From Alicyclobacillus fastidiosus (GTDB lineage Bacteria; Bacillota; Bacilli; Alicyclobacillales; Alicyclobacillaceae), in assembly GCF_026651875.1 (NCBI RefSeq), contig NZ_CP104067.1, positions 806,001-870,000 on the forward strand: a DNA stretch of 64,000 bases. The letters run 5' to 3'. Within the stretch, counting starts at the first letter, position 1, and each line of letters starts with the position of its first letter. The notes beneath the pieces are model-generated. The model did no database searches, was not told the origin of the DNA, and saw only the letters and a list, made by a program, of their open reading frames with translations. Position numbers and translations under genes: made by a program. Shown here piece after piece: positions 52,481-61,215 of this stretch.

Positions 52481-53884
52481 ATGGGATCTAGTCGACCGCC
52501 GTATGAATCTATCGACATTTCTGGAGCCATTGAACACTTAGTCCAAGAATACAGCCCGAGTGGAAATAAAATTGGCTGGTTGATGATTGCGTCCATCTTC
52601 ATCGAAGCCTGGGACCTATATTCCATCTCGTTTGTACTGGTGTTTATTGAAAAGATTTATCATCCCTCGTCACTCATGTTGGGGTTAGTTGCGGCAGCGA
52701 CTCAAGGAGGAGCGGTCATTGGGGCGTTAGTGGGAGGTTGGCTGACTGACAGGATTGGCAGGCGCGCCGTCTTCTTAGGAACCATGGTGATGTTTTTCAT
52801 CTTTGGGGTGGCTCAAGCTTTTGCGCCCAGCATGGCGGCTCTTGTTGTCCTTCGATTTATCCTCGGTATTCCCTTGGGTACCGATATCGCGAATGGATAC
52901 ACGTACATTATGGAGTTTATGCAGCGTGGTAAGCGAGAGATCATGGGAAATCGGTGGCAGTTTATGTTTGCAGTCGGAGAAGTGGTGTCTATTGCAGTGG
53001 TGCTGCTATTCCTTGGTATGGGCGTGTCGCACGATACCCTGTGGAGAGTGATTCTGGGCTTATCAGGATTACCTGCCATTATTCTGTTTGTCCTTCGATT
53101 TAACTTGCCTGAAACCGCTATTTGGTTGATTCAAAGAGGTAAGTTTCACGAGGCAAAGGTGGTTGCCCAGAAAATCTATGGGGACTCTCTGGAAATGCTT
53201 CCAGATACGGACTACGATATTCCCCGCCCGAAACTTCGCGATTTCTTAAGGGAAATTCGCAAGGATAAAATCCGCTGGCGGGCTACGGTATTTGGTTGGA
53301 TTGCCGGGTTTATGCAGAATACTGAGTTTACTACCTTCGGCTTTTATCTCCCAGTATTGTTTATCCTCCTGCACGTATCTGGAATTGTCGAAACCAACAT
53401 GCTCACACTCTGCGTGTACTTGGTCGCCATGGTCTCCGGGTGGGTCGGCCCACTCATTACACCTAAAATTGGGCAACGTAAGTTAAGTATATATGGTTTT
53501 GGTATCGCTTTTATCGGTCTGATTATTGCCGCCATCGCTATGTACACCCATATGTACATTCTACTACCTATTGGGGCAGTCATACTGGCATGGGGACACT
53601 ACTGGGATGCAGAGAACTGCATGACAATTTCATCGATGGTGGCACCCGCCAAATATCGGGGCACGGCCAGTGGCTTTTCCTACATCTTTGTGAAGTTGTC
53701 CGGTTTCTTAAGTATTTTTCTCTTCCCAATGTTTTTCTCAGCTATTGGCAAAGCCAATGCGACCTTGTTTGTTTCAATCTTTTCATTGATGGGCTTTCTT
53801 GCGGCCCTATTTATCCTTCCGGAGATTTACGGATTTGTGGGCAGAGAACACGGCGAGAACTTGACTGGTCAAGTTCCACGCTAA
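52481..53884 (+). CDS. MFS sugar/metabolite:H+ symporter
   Basis: This 467-residue, twelve-helix permease belongs to the sugar-porter/metabolite-symporter branch of the MFS. The loop motif GGWLTDRIGRR is intact, and EAWDLYSISFVL in helix 1 and PETAIWLIQRGKFHEA after helix 6 are family marks. aaggagg precedes the ATG. About 100 bases separate it from the nearest small frame, so it may be co-transcribed with the lacI operon or have its own promoter. It probably imports that operon's substrate. Confidence 0.9.
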   Translation: MGSSRPPYESIDISGAIEHLVQEYSPSGNKIGWLMIASIFIEAWDLYSISFVLVFIEKIYHPSSLMLGLVAAATQGGAVIGALVGGWLTDRIGRRAVFLGTMVMFFIFGVAQAFAPSMAALVVLRFILGIPLGTDIANGYTYIMEFMQRGKREIMGNRWQFMFAVGEVVSIAVVLLFLGMGVSHDTLWRVILGLSGLPAIILFVLRFNLPETAIWLIQRGKFHEAKVVAQKIYGDSLEMLPDTDYDIPRPKLRDFLREIRKDKIRWRATVFGWIAGFMQNTEFTTFGFYLPVLFILLHVSGIVETNMLTLCVYLVAMVSGWVGPLITPKIGQRKLSIYGFGIAFIGLIIAAIAMYTHMYILLPIGAVILAWGHYWDAENCMTISSMVAPAKYRGTASGFSYIFVKLSGFLSIFLFPMFFSAIGKANATLFVSIFSLMGFLAALFILPEIYGFVGREHGENLTGQVPR

Positions 53885-53959
53885 TGTGATTCAATCATTT
53901 TCGGACACTGAGGGATTGTACTCTTAAGTCAGTTGTATATTTCATCGTATGAATGACAA

Positions 53960-53990
53960 GTGGGAGTCGGAAAAGCGCCGACTCCCATGC
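53960..53990 (+). terminator. Terminator of the second sugar operon
   Basis: The arms gtgggagtcgg and ccgactcccat enclose aaaagcg. No T run follows, so it could also be a simple mRNA-stabilising hairpin. Confidence 0.55.
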
Positions 53991-54233
53991 TCTCAAAAAT
54001 ACGCAGGGTGGTAGTGGGAGTCGAGGCATTCCACGGGTTGCCAGTTCAGTTAGCAAAACAACCAAACCCAAAATCTTTACGAATGATACACAATGTGATT
54101 GTGTCACATCCACTTTTGAGTCTGATCCCTGTTTCTCACTTATGCTTTTGTGTGTATAAATGGTTTTGGTGGTGGTACGATGATTGCCATAGATACGAGA
54201 TACGCGCGCTTGATGCCGGGTTTTGATGGTGAG
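53991..54233. other. Intergenic region, nothing recognised
   Basis: About 240 bases between the hairpin and the convergent marR gene. I see no gene or strong motif. Confidence 0.4.
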
Positions 54234-54695
54234 TTAGGAGCGAGATTCCTTCAACCAGCGCTTTGCCTTTATGTCTATCGCCTCATTTAGCCGCGTGAGA
54301 TAATCACTCAACCCTACTCTTTCTTCTTCCGACCAATGCGAAAGCATTTCTTCGTATCGCGCCGCTCGCTTATCCCTCATTTCTAAGTACAGCTCTGTCC
54401 CCTTAGACGTAATTTGCAGCAGGCTGACTCGAATGCTTTCTGGGTCGTGTACGCGTTCGACAAGCTCTTTCGATTCCAAAGCAGTCGTCTGTCTACTCAC
54501 AGTTGAGATGTCAAGCAGAAACGTATTGGCGAGCGAGCTGATTGTCTGCGGCCCGTCATGATGTAGTTGGGCCAGTAGAAAGTAAGCGGAGCGATCCAAG
54601 ATCATGTTGTCGACAGCCTTCGTAATGTCCGCGCGTCGAATCAGCAGGGAAACTTGGCGCTCAATACGTTGGTAGATATCTTGCTCCGAATCCAT
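54234..54695 (-). CDS. MarR-family regulator
   Basis: This 153-residue winged-helix dimeric regulator has the helix-turn-helix ISSLANTFLLDISTVSRQTTA and a wing with DPESIRVSLLQIT. It has no cysteine, so it is not an OhrR-type peroxide sensor, although its probable operators resemble those of OhrR. Two tandem palindromes lie about 105-137 bases upstream. The gene it may control is not obvious; the nearest upstream gene, the S9 peptidase, is on the same strand and ends toward it. Confidence 0.88.
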   Translation of the reverse strand: MDSEQDIYQRIERQVSLLIRRADITKAVDNMILDRSAYFLLAQLHHDGPQTISSLANTFLLDISTVSRQTTALESKELVERVHDPESIRVSLLQITSKGTELYLEMRDKRAARYEEMLSHWSEEERVGLSDYLTRLNEAIDIKAKRWLKESRS

Positions 54696-55032
54696 GTAAC
54701 GTCCCCCGATTCAATATGGGCCACGATGTCTACGCGCTGCGTTCACTAGCAAACCAGCACAAGTCTCGATCAGTACAAAGCAAATGATTCAATTTCCACT
54801 TGTATCTTACAATCGAACGTTGTATCTTACAACTTGCGAAGCGGGGGAACGTCAGTTTGACGGACCTCCAAACCAACGTGGAATTCGCCCGTTTGACAGC
54901 GTACTACTTGCACACGGGGTGTCCCAAACGTGCATGGCACGCAGGGAGCACCCCGTTGTTGTGAGGTTGGCAATTACACCGTTCGCCGCCGGAGCATCTG
55001 GGCGAGATGAGGAAATTGTGGCACGCCGTGTT
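54696..55032. other. Region upstream of marR
   Basis: Apart from the tandem operators there is an open frame of 84 codons on the plus strand without a ribosome binding site, and an imperfect hairpin (cggggtgtccc/gggagcaccccg) at about 54916-54956. No gene is supported. Confidence 0.4.
54800..54832. promoter_or_regulatory. Tandem MarR-type operators
   Basis: The palindrome ttgtatcttacaa occurs twice, at 54800-54812 and 54820-54832. The two centres are exactly 20 bases apart, which places both on the same face of the helix. Confidence 0.7.
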
Positions 55033-56970
55033 TCATAAGTTGTCGATGTGGACCGGTTCGATGTCGTCGGCCGGATCGAATTCAAACACCCTGCTGTAGA
55101 AATAAAACTCGCCGTCGAGGGAGCGTTTGATGTTTGCGGCGATTCGGAACCCGTGTCCCTCGCCCTCGAACGCCACGTAGGCCACCGGCAACCCCTTTTT
55201 CCGTAACGCCTCGACCATTAACTCGGCTTGATTTGGCGGAACGATTTTATCGTCGAGTCCTTGGAAGAAAATCACTGGGCAAGATAGCCCATCTGTAAAG
55301 TTGATTGGTGAACGGTTGTAATACACGTCTTTCGCTTCCGGGTATGGTCCAAGTAAACCGTCCATGTAGCGAGACTCAAATTTGTGCGTCTCCTTGGCGA
55401 AAATCTCGAGTTCACTGATGCCGTAATGACTTGCTCCTGCCGCATAGACGTCAGTAAATACAAGTGAGGCAAGCGTTGTATAGCCACCCGCACTGCCCCC
55501 GGCGATAGCCACGCGACGTTCGTCGACGAGGCCCTTGTCAATCAGATATCGGACGGCGTTCGCCGCGTCTCGCACGTCGACTACACCCCAATTGCCCTTG
55601 AGCCTGTCGCGGTACTCTCGTCCGTATCCAGTCGATCCCCCGTAATTCACATCGATGACCGCGAACCCGCGACTGGTCCAGTACTGCGTCGTAAGATTGA
55701 GCACGGGTGACGACGCCGATGTGGGCCCGCCGTGGACGTGCACTAACAAGGGGGGATTTTCTCCGTCTGGTGACTGGTAGTTTGGATTGTGAGGGCGGTA
55801 GTAGATGGCATGCGCAGTTTTGCCGCCGTCCGTCGGGAACTCGATGGATTCTGGAATGGACAGGTAGGCGGTGTCGATTTCTAGCTCGCCGGACGCCCTG
55901 ATGACTTGCGTATCTGCACCATCTGGGTTCATTCGCACCACGCTCGGGAAACTTGTCGGCGAAGCCGCGATGCACACCGCTTCGTCCGCGCTTGCGTGGA
56001 CGGATGAAAAGTACGTGTAGTCTGTATCGATGACCGACAGATATCCGGTTTGCAGGTCGATTTGTGCGAGGTACCAAGTGCCATTCTGCGTATATGTGCA
56101 GATGATGGTCGATTTGTCGACGAAGTCGTAGTTCGAAGAGCCAAATTGCCAGCTTGGTACGCCAAACTCGGCACCCATCGAGTGTACCGGCTGGGTCCCG
56201 CCGTCACGCAAGCGGTAAATGTTCCACCAATTGGTCCGATCCGACACGAAATATAGGTCTCCGTCTGGGGACCATCGCGGCTGCGTGACAGACTCTCCTT
56301 GCCCACCTGCCACTTGAACGGCGTTGACGATGTCACCGCTCTGTGCGACGTCACCGACCCAGAGTTCGGTTTCGTCCCACGGCATATTTGGATGGTTCCA
56401 GGTCAACCATGCGAGACGACGACCGTCTGGACTCAGGCGCGGGTTCGAGTAAAAATCATTTCCTTGCGTCACAACGCGTTCGTCGCTGCCGTCCACATTC
56501 ATCGTCACGATGGTCGTCTTCGCAGCGATGGAGGACGCCGTGTGGTCTTCGCGCACAAAGTACAGGCGATGGTGGTCGGAATCGACGACGCCGTCGGCAT
56601 AGCGCAGGTTCGAGTCCGAGGTGATGGCCTGAATCCGTCCGTCTTCTGTGCGGCGGTAGAGCAGGTTATCGGCGAAGTTGGAGAAGATGACTTCGCCTTG
56701 ATGAACGACGTATGGCGCGCCACCGTATTCGTGGACGCGCGTGCGCACGTTGTAGGGCGGCGGCGTCAACTCGTGGATGGTGCCGTCTTCATCTAAAGCG
56801 AGGAGGGTGTTGCGGCCCTGTTCGGCAGGTCTGGCCTCCGTGAAATATATCCATCCGCCATGAAGTTGAACGTTCACGACGGGAACGGTACCCTTCACTA
56901 TCAGGTCGGAAGTAATAGGGGACTTCCAACTTCCGTACGGAGCTATGGTCTTCTCAGGCATCCTGCTCAC
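55033..56970 (-). CDS. S9-family peptidase (acylaminoacyl-peptidase/prolyl-oligopeptidase type)
   Basis: This 645-residue cytoplasmic serine peptidase would cleave short or N-blocked peptides. The first 380 residues form a beta-propeller with TolB-like blades (NPRLSPDGRRLAWLTW, QPRWSPDGDLYFVSD). The alpha/beta-hydrolase domain has the nucleophile Ser in GGSAGGY near residue 490, Asp in GLDDKIVP near 573 and His in EGHGF near 604. HGGPTSASSP forms the oxyanion region. It is full length, and its base composition is richer in G and C than the first half of the window. Confidence 0.93.
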   Translation of the reverse strand: MSRMPEKTIAPYGSWKSPITSDLIVKGTVPVVNVQLHGGWIYFTEARPAEQGRNTLLALDEDGTIHELTPPPYNVRTRVHEYGGAPYVVHQGEVIFSNFADNLLYRRTEDGRIQAITSDSNLRYADGVVDSDHHRLYFVREDHTASSIAAKTTIVTMNVDGSDERVVTQGNDFYSNPRLSPDGRRLAWLTWNHPNMPWDETELWVGDVAQSGDIVNAVQVAGGQGESVTQPRWSPDGDLYFVSDRTNWWNIYRLRDGGTQPVHSMGAEFGVPSWQFGSSNYDFVDKSTIICTYTQNGTWYLAQIDLQTGYLSVIDTDYTYFSSVHASADEAVCIAASPTSFPSVVRMNPDGADTQVIRASGELEIDTAYLSIPESIEFPTDGGKTAHAIYYRPHNPNYQSPDGENPPLLVHVHGGPTSASSPVLNLTTQYWTSRGFAVIDVNYGGSTGYGREYRDRLKGNWGVVDVRDAANAVRYLIDKGLVDERRVAIAGGSAGGYTTLASLVFTDVYAAGASHYGISELEIFAKETHKFESRYMDGLLGPYPEAKDVYYNRSPINFTDGLSCPVIFFQGLDDKIVPPNQAELMVEALRKKGLPVAYVAFEGEGHGFRIAANIKRSLDGEFYFYSRVFEFDPADDIEPVHIDNL

Positions 56971-57189
56971 TCTCCAGAATCGTTATACTATTCAAACTTG
57001 ATTTAACATACAGGTTATATTCTAGCAAACGTTTGAGATTGCCTCTGTTTGACGCGTTTCTTTTCTACAAAACATCCAACGGATCGACAATTTTATAAAT
57101 TGACCCCTATCCTGAAACTATCTTAAAATGGAATTGAAAGCGATTTCTTGTCGTTTCCGATTCCACTCAGAACCAAGGAGGTTTGCGTG

Positions 57190-58674
57190 ATGCCGGTCAA
57201 CCAATTAGAAGTTCACGACAATGTGGTGGCGTTTCTCCATGGGACCAAGGATTTGTTCATCGACGGAAAGTTTGTACCCTCCGCATCTGGAAAGACGTTC
57301 GATACGTTCAATCCTGCTACAGGGGAAGTTCTTGCGACGGTGTCTGAGGCGCAGGAAGAAGACATCCATCGTGCGGTTACCGCAGCTCGCCGAGCGTTTG
57401 ACGAGGGTCCGTGGTCGAAAATGAGCGGTGCTGCTCGTGGTCGCCTATTGTACAAATTGGCAGATCTAATGGAGTTGCATCGGGTGGAGCTCGCGCAAAT
57501 CGACACGTTGGACAACGGTAAACCCATCCGCGAGACCAGCCGTGCAGACGTCCCACTCGCCATCGAACACTTTCGGTACTATGCAGGTTGGGCCTCGAAA
57601 ATTGTAGGTCAGACGATTCCCGTCAGCGGGAACTTTTTCAACTATACGAGACATGAGCCTGTCGGGGTGGTCGGTCAGATTATCCCGTGGAACTTCCCGT
57701 TGCTCATGGCGGCGTGGAAAATGGGCGCCGCGCTCGCGATGGGCTGTACCATCGTGCTGAAGCCGGCGGAACAAACTCCTCTCTCCGCTCTGTACTTGGC
57801 GAAGTTAGTCCAAGAGGCTGGATTCCCGGACGGCGTCGTCAACGTGGTACCAGGCTTTGGCGAAACCGCCGGTGCACCACTGGTCAATCATCCGCAGGTC
57901 GACAAGGTGGCCTTCACCGGATCGACAGAAGTTGGGAAACTGATTATGCGTCAGGCTGCGGATTCGCTCAAGCGCGTGACGCTCGAACTCGGCGGTAAGT
58001 CGCCGAACATCATCTTGCCGGACGCTGACCTATCGCGTGCTGTTCCGGGTGCGCTGATGGGCATCATGTTCAACCAAGGGCAAGTTTGCTGTGCTGGATC
58101 GCGGTTGTTCATTCAGAAGAAATCGTACGACAACGTGGTGGCGGATTTGGTCTCGCTGGCGAAAAACATCCATCAGGGAAGTGGCATCGAGCCGGAAACC
58201 CAAATGGGGCCGCTCGTTTCGGACGAACAACAGAATAAAGTGCTCGGCTATATCGACAGCGGGCTAAACGACGGTGCGGAACTCCTGGTGGGCGGCACGC
58301 GGCCATTTGAAGAGGGGTATTTCGTCTCGCCGACGATTTTCGCAAATGTACGGGACGACATGGCGATTGCGAAGGAAGAGATCTTTGGCCCTGTCGTGGC
58401 GGCGATGCCGTTTGAAGATCTGGATGAAGTGATCCGCCGCGCAAACAACAGCGACTACGGTTTGGCCGCTGGCCTGTGGACCGAGAATATCCGCAATGCT
58501 CACTACGTCGCCAACAAGCTGAAAGCCGGTACCGTCTGGGTGAACTGCTACAATGCGTTTGACGCTGCTGCGCCGTTTGGCGGCTACAAACAGTCGGGCA
58601 TCGGGCGCGAAATGGGATCGTATGCGCTGAACAACTACACGGAGGTCAAGGACGTCTGGATCAACCTCGACTGA
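57190..58674 (+). CDS. NAD(P)-dependent aldehyde dehydrogenase
   Basis: This 494-residue ALDH would oxidise an aldehyde to its acid. IPWNFPLLMAAWKMGAAL, FTGSTEVGKL, the general-base Glu in LELGGKSPN and the catalytic Cys in GQVCCAGSRLF are all present. The C-terminal PFGGYKQSGIGREMG completes the family pattern, which is closest to betaine/phenylacetaldehyde dehydrogenases. The ATG at 57190 behind aaggagg is chosen over a frame extension 14 codons longer. It is monocistronic with a strong terminator. Confidence 0.94.
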   Translation: MPVNQLEVHDNVVAFLHGTKDLFIDGKFVPSASGKTFDTFNPATGEVLATVSEAQEEDIHRAVTAARRAFDEGPWSKMSGAARGRLLYKLADLMELHRVELAQIDTLDNGKPIRETSRADVPLAIEHFRYYAGWASKIVGQTIPVSGNFFNYTRHEPVGVVGQIIPWNFPLLMAAWKMGAALAMGCTIVLKPAEQTPLSALYLAKLVQEAGFPDGVVNVVPGFGETAGAPLVNHPQVDKVAFTGSTEVGKLIMRQAADSLKRVTLELGGKSPNIILPDADLSRAVPGALMGIMFNQGQVCCAGSRLFIQKKSYDNVVADLVSLAKNIHQGSGIEPETQMGPLVSDEQQNKVLGYIDSGLNDGAELLVGGTRPFEEGYFVSPTIFANVRDDMAIAKEEIFGPVVAAMPFEDLDEVIRRANNSDYGLAAGLWTENIRNAHYVANKLKAGTVWVNCYNAFDAAAPFGGYKQSGIGREMGSYALNNYTEVKDVWINLD

Positions 58675-58725
58675 AGTACGGACGCCCGGCGGACGCACTA
58701 TCACAATAAAACATGCTCTACCGAG

Positions 58726-58760
58726 AAACCACGGCCAGGATTTGGGCCGTGGTTTTTTGC
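58726..58760 (+). terminator. Aldehyde dehydrogenase terminator
   Basis: The arms aaaccacggcc and ggccgtggttt with a short loop are followed by tttt. Confidence 0.9.
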
Positions 58761-58919
58761 GTCAGAAGAGGGACGCAGTGGGCAGATCCGCCTGATTCAT
58801 GGCTAGGCGGCGGCGTGGGCACGTTAACAGGGCAGGTGGAAGGGAGCCAATGGGATTTTGACTTCCTTTTTGTAAGTGGTAGAATGTGACATGAACTTGG
58901 GGAATAAGGAGTGAACACG

Positions 58920-60041
58920 ATGAACGAAGCATACGAGCCACTCTTTCAATCCATTACGCTTCGTAGTGGCGTAGAGTTAAAAAATCGTATCGTGATGGCA
59001 CCAATGACCAATTTCTCGTCGAATCCAGAAGGCACGGTCTCCGATGATGAGGTGGCCTATTACGCTCGCCGATCCGGCGGCGTCGGCACGGTCATCACAG
59101 CTTGTACATATGTGACGGAAAACGGCAAGGGATTCCACGGGGAATTTGCGGCGTATGACGACGCGTTCATCCCGAGCCTTCGACGCTTGGCAGCGGCCAT
59201 TCAGGAGCGGGGGGCCAAGGCTGTACTGCAAATTTTTCACGGCGGGCGCAGTTGTCCAAAAGAACTCGTCCCGAATGGAGATGTCGTGAGTGCGAGTTCA
59301 ATACCAGACGAGGCGGAGGGTGCGGTGGTACCGCGTGCGCTGGAGGAGGCGGAAGTATGGGACATCGTCCGGGCCTTCGGGGACGCTACACGGCGAGCGA
59401 TTGAAGCGGGCTATGACGGGGTGGAAATTCACGGGGCCAATGGCTACCTCATTCAGCAATTCTTCTCGCCGCATTCGAATCGGCGCACAGACGCGTTTGG
59501 CGGCAGCCTCGAGAAACGCATGACCTTCCCGCTCGCAGTGGTCGACGAAGTTCAGCGCGTGGTCCGCGAACACGCAAAAGGGCCCTTTATCGTCGGCTAC
59601 CGATTTTCTCCGGAAGAGCCGACGAGTCCTGGAATCACGATGGACGACACGCTTTCCCTGGTTGACGCATTGGCCACAAAGCAGCTCGATTATCTACATG
59701 TCTCCTTGATGGATTTCTCATCGATGCCAAGAAGTGGCGAAGACACGTCGGTATCGAGGTTGACCTTGATTCAGAACCAGGTCGGCGGGCGTGTGCCGGT
59801 TATCGGCGTCGGGAATATTCATACGCCTACGGAAGCCCTCAAGGCAATGCAGACCGGCGTCCCGCTCATCGCGCTCGGCCGTGAACTCATCATGGAACCA
59901 GACTGGGTGGAAAAGGTGGAGCAGGGGCGTGAGTCCGAAATTGCTATCACGCTTCCGAAGGACGCTCGTCAGAGATTGGTCGTGCCGGATCCGCTATGGC
60001 AGGCCATCATGAACGCCCCAGGTTGGTTTCCGGTCGTCTGA
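58920..60041 (+). CDS. Old yellow enzyme-family NADH:flavin oxidoreductase
   Basis: This 373-residue FMN-dependent ene-reductase forms one TIM barrel. The start LKNRIVMAPMTNFSS binds FMN, and GVEIHGANGYLIQQFFSP carries the His/Asn pair that holds the substrate carbonyl, as in OYE1-type enzymes. VIGVGNIHTP and ALGRELIMEPDW complete the FMN phosphate site. The ATG at 58920 with aaggag eight bases upstream is preferred. Natural substrate unknown; a general role in detoxifying unsaturated carbonyls is usual. Confidence 0.93.
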   Translation: MNEAYEPLFQSITLRSGVELKNRIVMAPMTNFSSNPEGTVSDDEVAYYARRSGGVGTVITACTYVTENGKGFHGEFAAYDDAFIPSLRRLAAAIQERGAKAVLQIFHGGRSCPKELVPNGDVVSASSIPDEAEGAVVPRALEEAEVWDIVRAFGDATRRAIEAGYDGVEIHGANGYLIQQFFSPHSNRRTDAFGGSLEKRMTFPLAVVDEVQRVVREHAKGPFIVGYRFSPEEPTSPGITMDDTLSLVDALATKQLDYLHVSLMDFSSMPRSGEDTSVSRLTLIQNQVGGRVPVIGVGNIHTPTEALKAMQTGVPLIALGRELIMEPDWVEKVEQGRESEIAITLPKDARQRLVVPDPLWQAIMNAPGWFPVV

Positions 60042-60076
60042 CTAGCCAAGCACGGCATCGTCTGATGAACTAACTT

Positions 60077-60118
60077 TGGAGCCGTTCACCTTAATTACCA
60101 AAGGGTGGACGGTTCCGT
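60077..60118 (+). terminator. Probable terminator between the ene-reductase and DMT genes
   Basis: Imperfect arms ggagccgttcacc and gggtggacggttcc are followed by gtttg. It is weaker than others in the window. Confidence 0.5.
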
Positions 60119-60136
60119 TTGTAAGGAGGCATTGTG

Positions 60137-61024
60137 ATGGGAGAGCTATCGCGATCGAAATCGATTTTTCTCATTGCCGCCCTAGTGGTGATGTGGGGAA
60201 TTAGTTGGCCAATCTATAAAATCGCACTGAGCTACACGCCACCGATTCTGTTCGCTGGCATGCGGACACTGTTCGGGGGACTACTTCTCGGAATAGTCAT
60301 CTTACCGAAATTTCGCGCCATTCGGATGAAGGAAAACTGGCTCATCTATCTCATTTCCGCATTTTTTAACGCGGTGGTGTTCTACGGACTCCAGACGGTG
60401 GGGCTTCGCTATCTTCCAGAGGGCCTCTTTACAGTTATCGTCTATCTGCAACCGGTCCTCATCGGCCTCCTGACGTGGCTCTGGCTCAAGGAGCCCCTGT
60501 CCGCCCCCAAGATGCTCGGGCTTGTTCTCGGGTTTGTCGGGGTCGGAATGATCAGCGTGACAAGTCTCTCGGGACATGTCTCGCCCATCGGCATCTTGTT
60601 GGCGATAGGTACAGCCGTAGGGTGGGCTATCGGAACCATCTACGTGAAAAAAGTAGGAAACCGCGTCGACGCGTTGTGGCTGGTCGCGTTTCAGTGCATC
60701 ATCGGGGGGATCGTCATGACAGGTCTGGGCCTTTTCGTGGAACGAGGTTCGGGCATCGTGTGGAATCTGCCTTATCTCGTCGGCCTAGTCTATGGTGCAG
60801 TCTTTGGTATTGCGATTTCGTGGGTGGTCTTCTTTACTCTGGTCCGATCCGGCGACGCGAGCAAAGTGGCCTCCTTTACATTTCTCGTCCCGCTCATCGC
60901 GATTTTCATCGGAACTCTTTTCTTACACGAGTCGTTCACGGTGTATTTATTTGTCGGACTCGTATTGATTGTCTTTAGTATCTATTTAGTCAACCGTAAA
61001 TCGAAGAAGCTACAGTATCGCTGA
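60137..61024 (+). CDS. EamA/DMT-superfamily permease
   Basis: This 295-residue protein has ten helices formed by two EamA repeats (the first begins ALVVMWGISWPIYKIAL, the second PIGILLAIGTAVGWAIGTIYVKK). Such permeases usually export amino acids or other metabolites. aaggagg lies seven bases before the ATG at 60137; the preceding GTG is too close. It lies between an ene-reductase and an amidohydrolase without a clear shared operon. Confidence 0.88.
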   Translation: MGELSRSKSIFLIAALVVMWGISWPIYKIALSYTPPILFAGMRTLFGGLLLGIVILPKFRAIRMKENWLIYLISAFFNAVVFYGLQTVGLRYLPEGLFTVIVYLQPVLIGLLTWLWLKEPLSAPKMLGLVLGFVGVGMISVTSLSGHVSPIGILLAIGTAVGWAIGTIYVKKVGNRVDALWLVAFQCIIGGIVMTGLGLFVERGSGIVWNLPYLVGLVYGAVFGIAISWVVFFTLVRSGDASKVASFTFLVPLIAIFIGTLFLHESFTVYLFVGLVLIVFSIYLVNRKSKKLQYR

Positions 61025-61215
61025 AAGTTAAGCATCGGGGCCCGCGTATGCAGTGTTTCGGCAAACTCTGGTATCGGTCTGGGCCGTTTTGCATAGAGAT
61101 TTGTGATTTTCGATGCCCAATGAACTTTTATGAAGTAAGACACACTTTGTGGGTGGAATGGCGGTCAGATCATGTCATAATGAATCTGAATTTGACCGCC
61201 AAAGGAGACCGTTCC

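Noticed and set aside
54784..55038. 84-codon open frame upstream of marR
   Set aside because: It starts within the operator array, lacks a ribosome binding site, and overlaps the 3' end of the S9 peptidase gene.
55538..56077. Long antisense-frame ORFs inside the S9 peptidase and the amidohydrolase
   Set aside because: They are shadows of G/C-rich coding sequence; the strongly motif-bearing frames account for the region.
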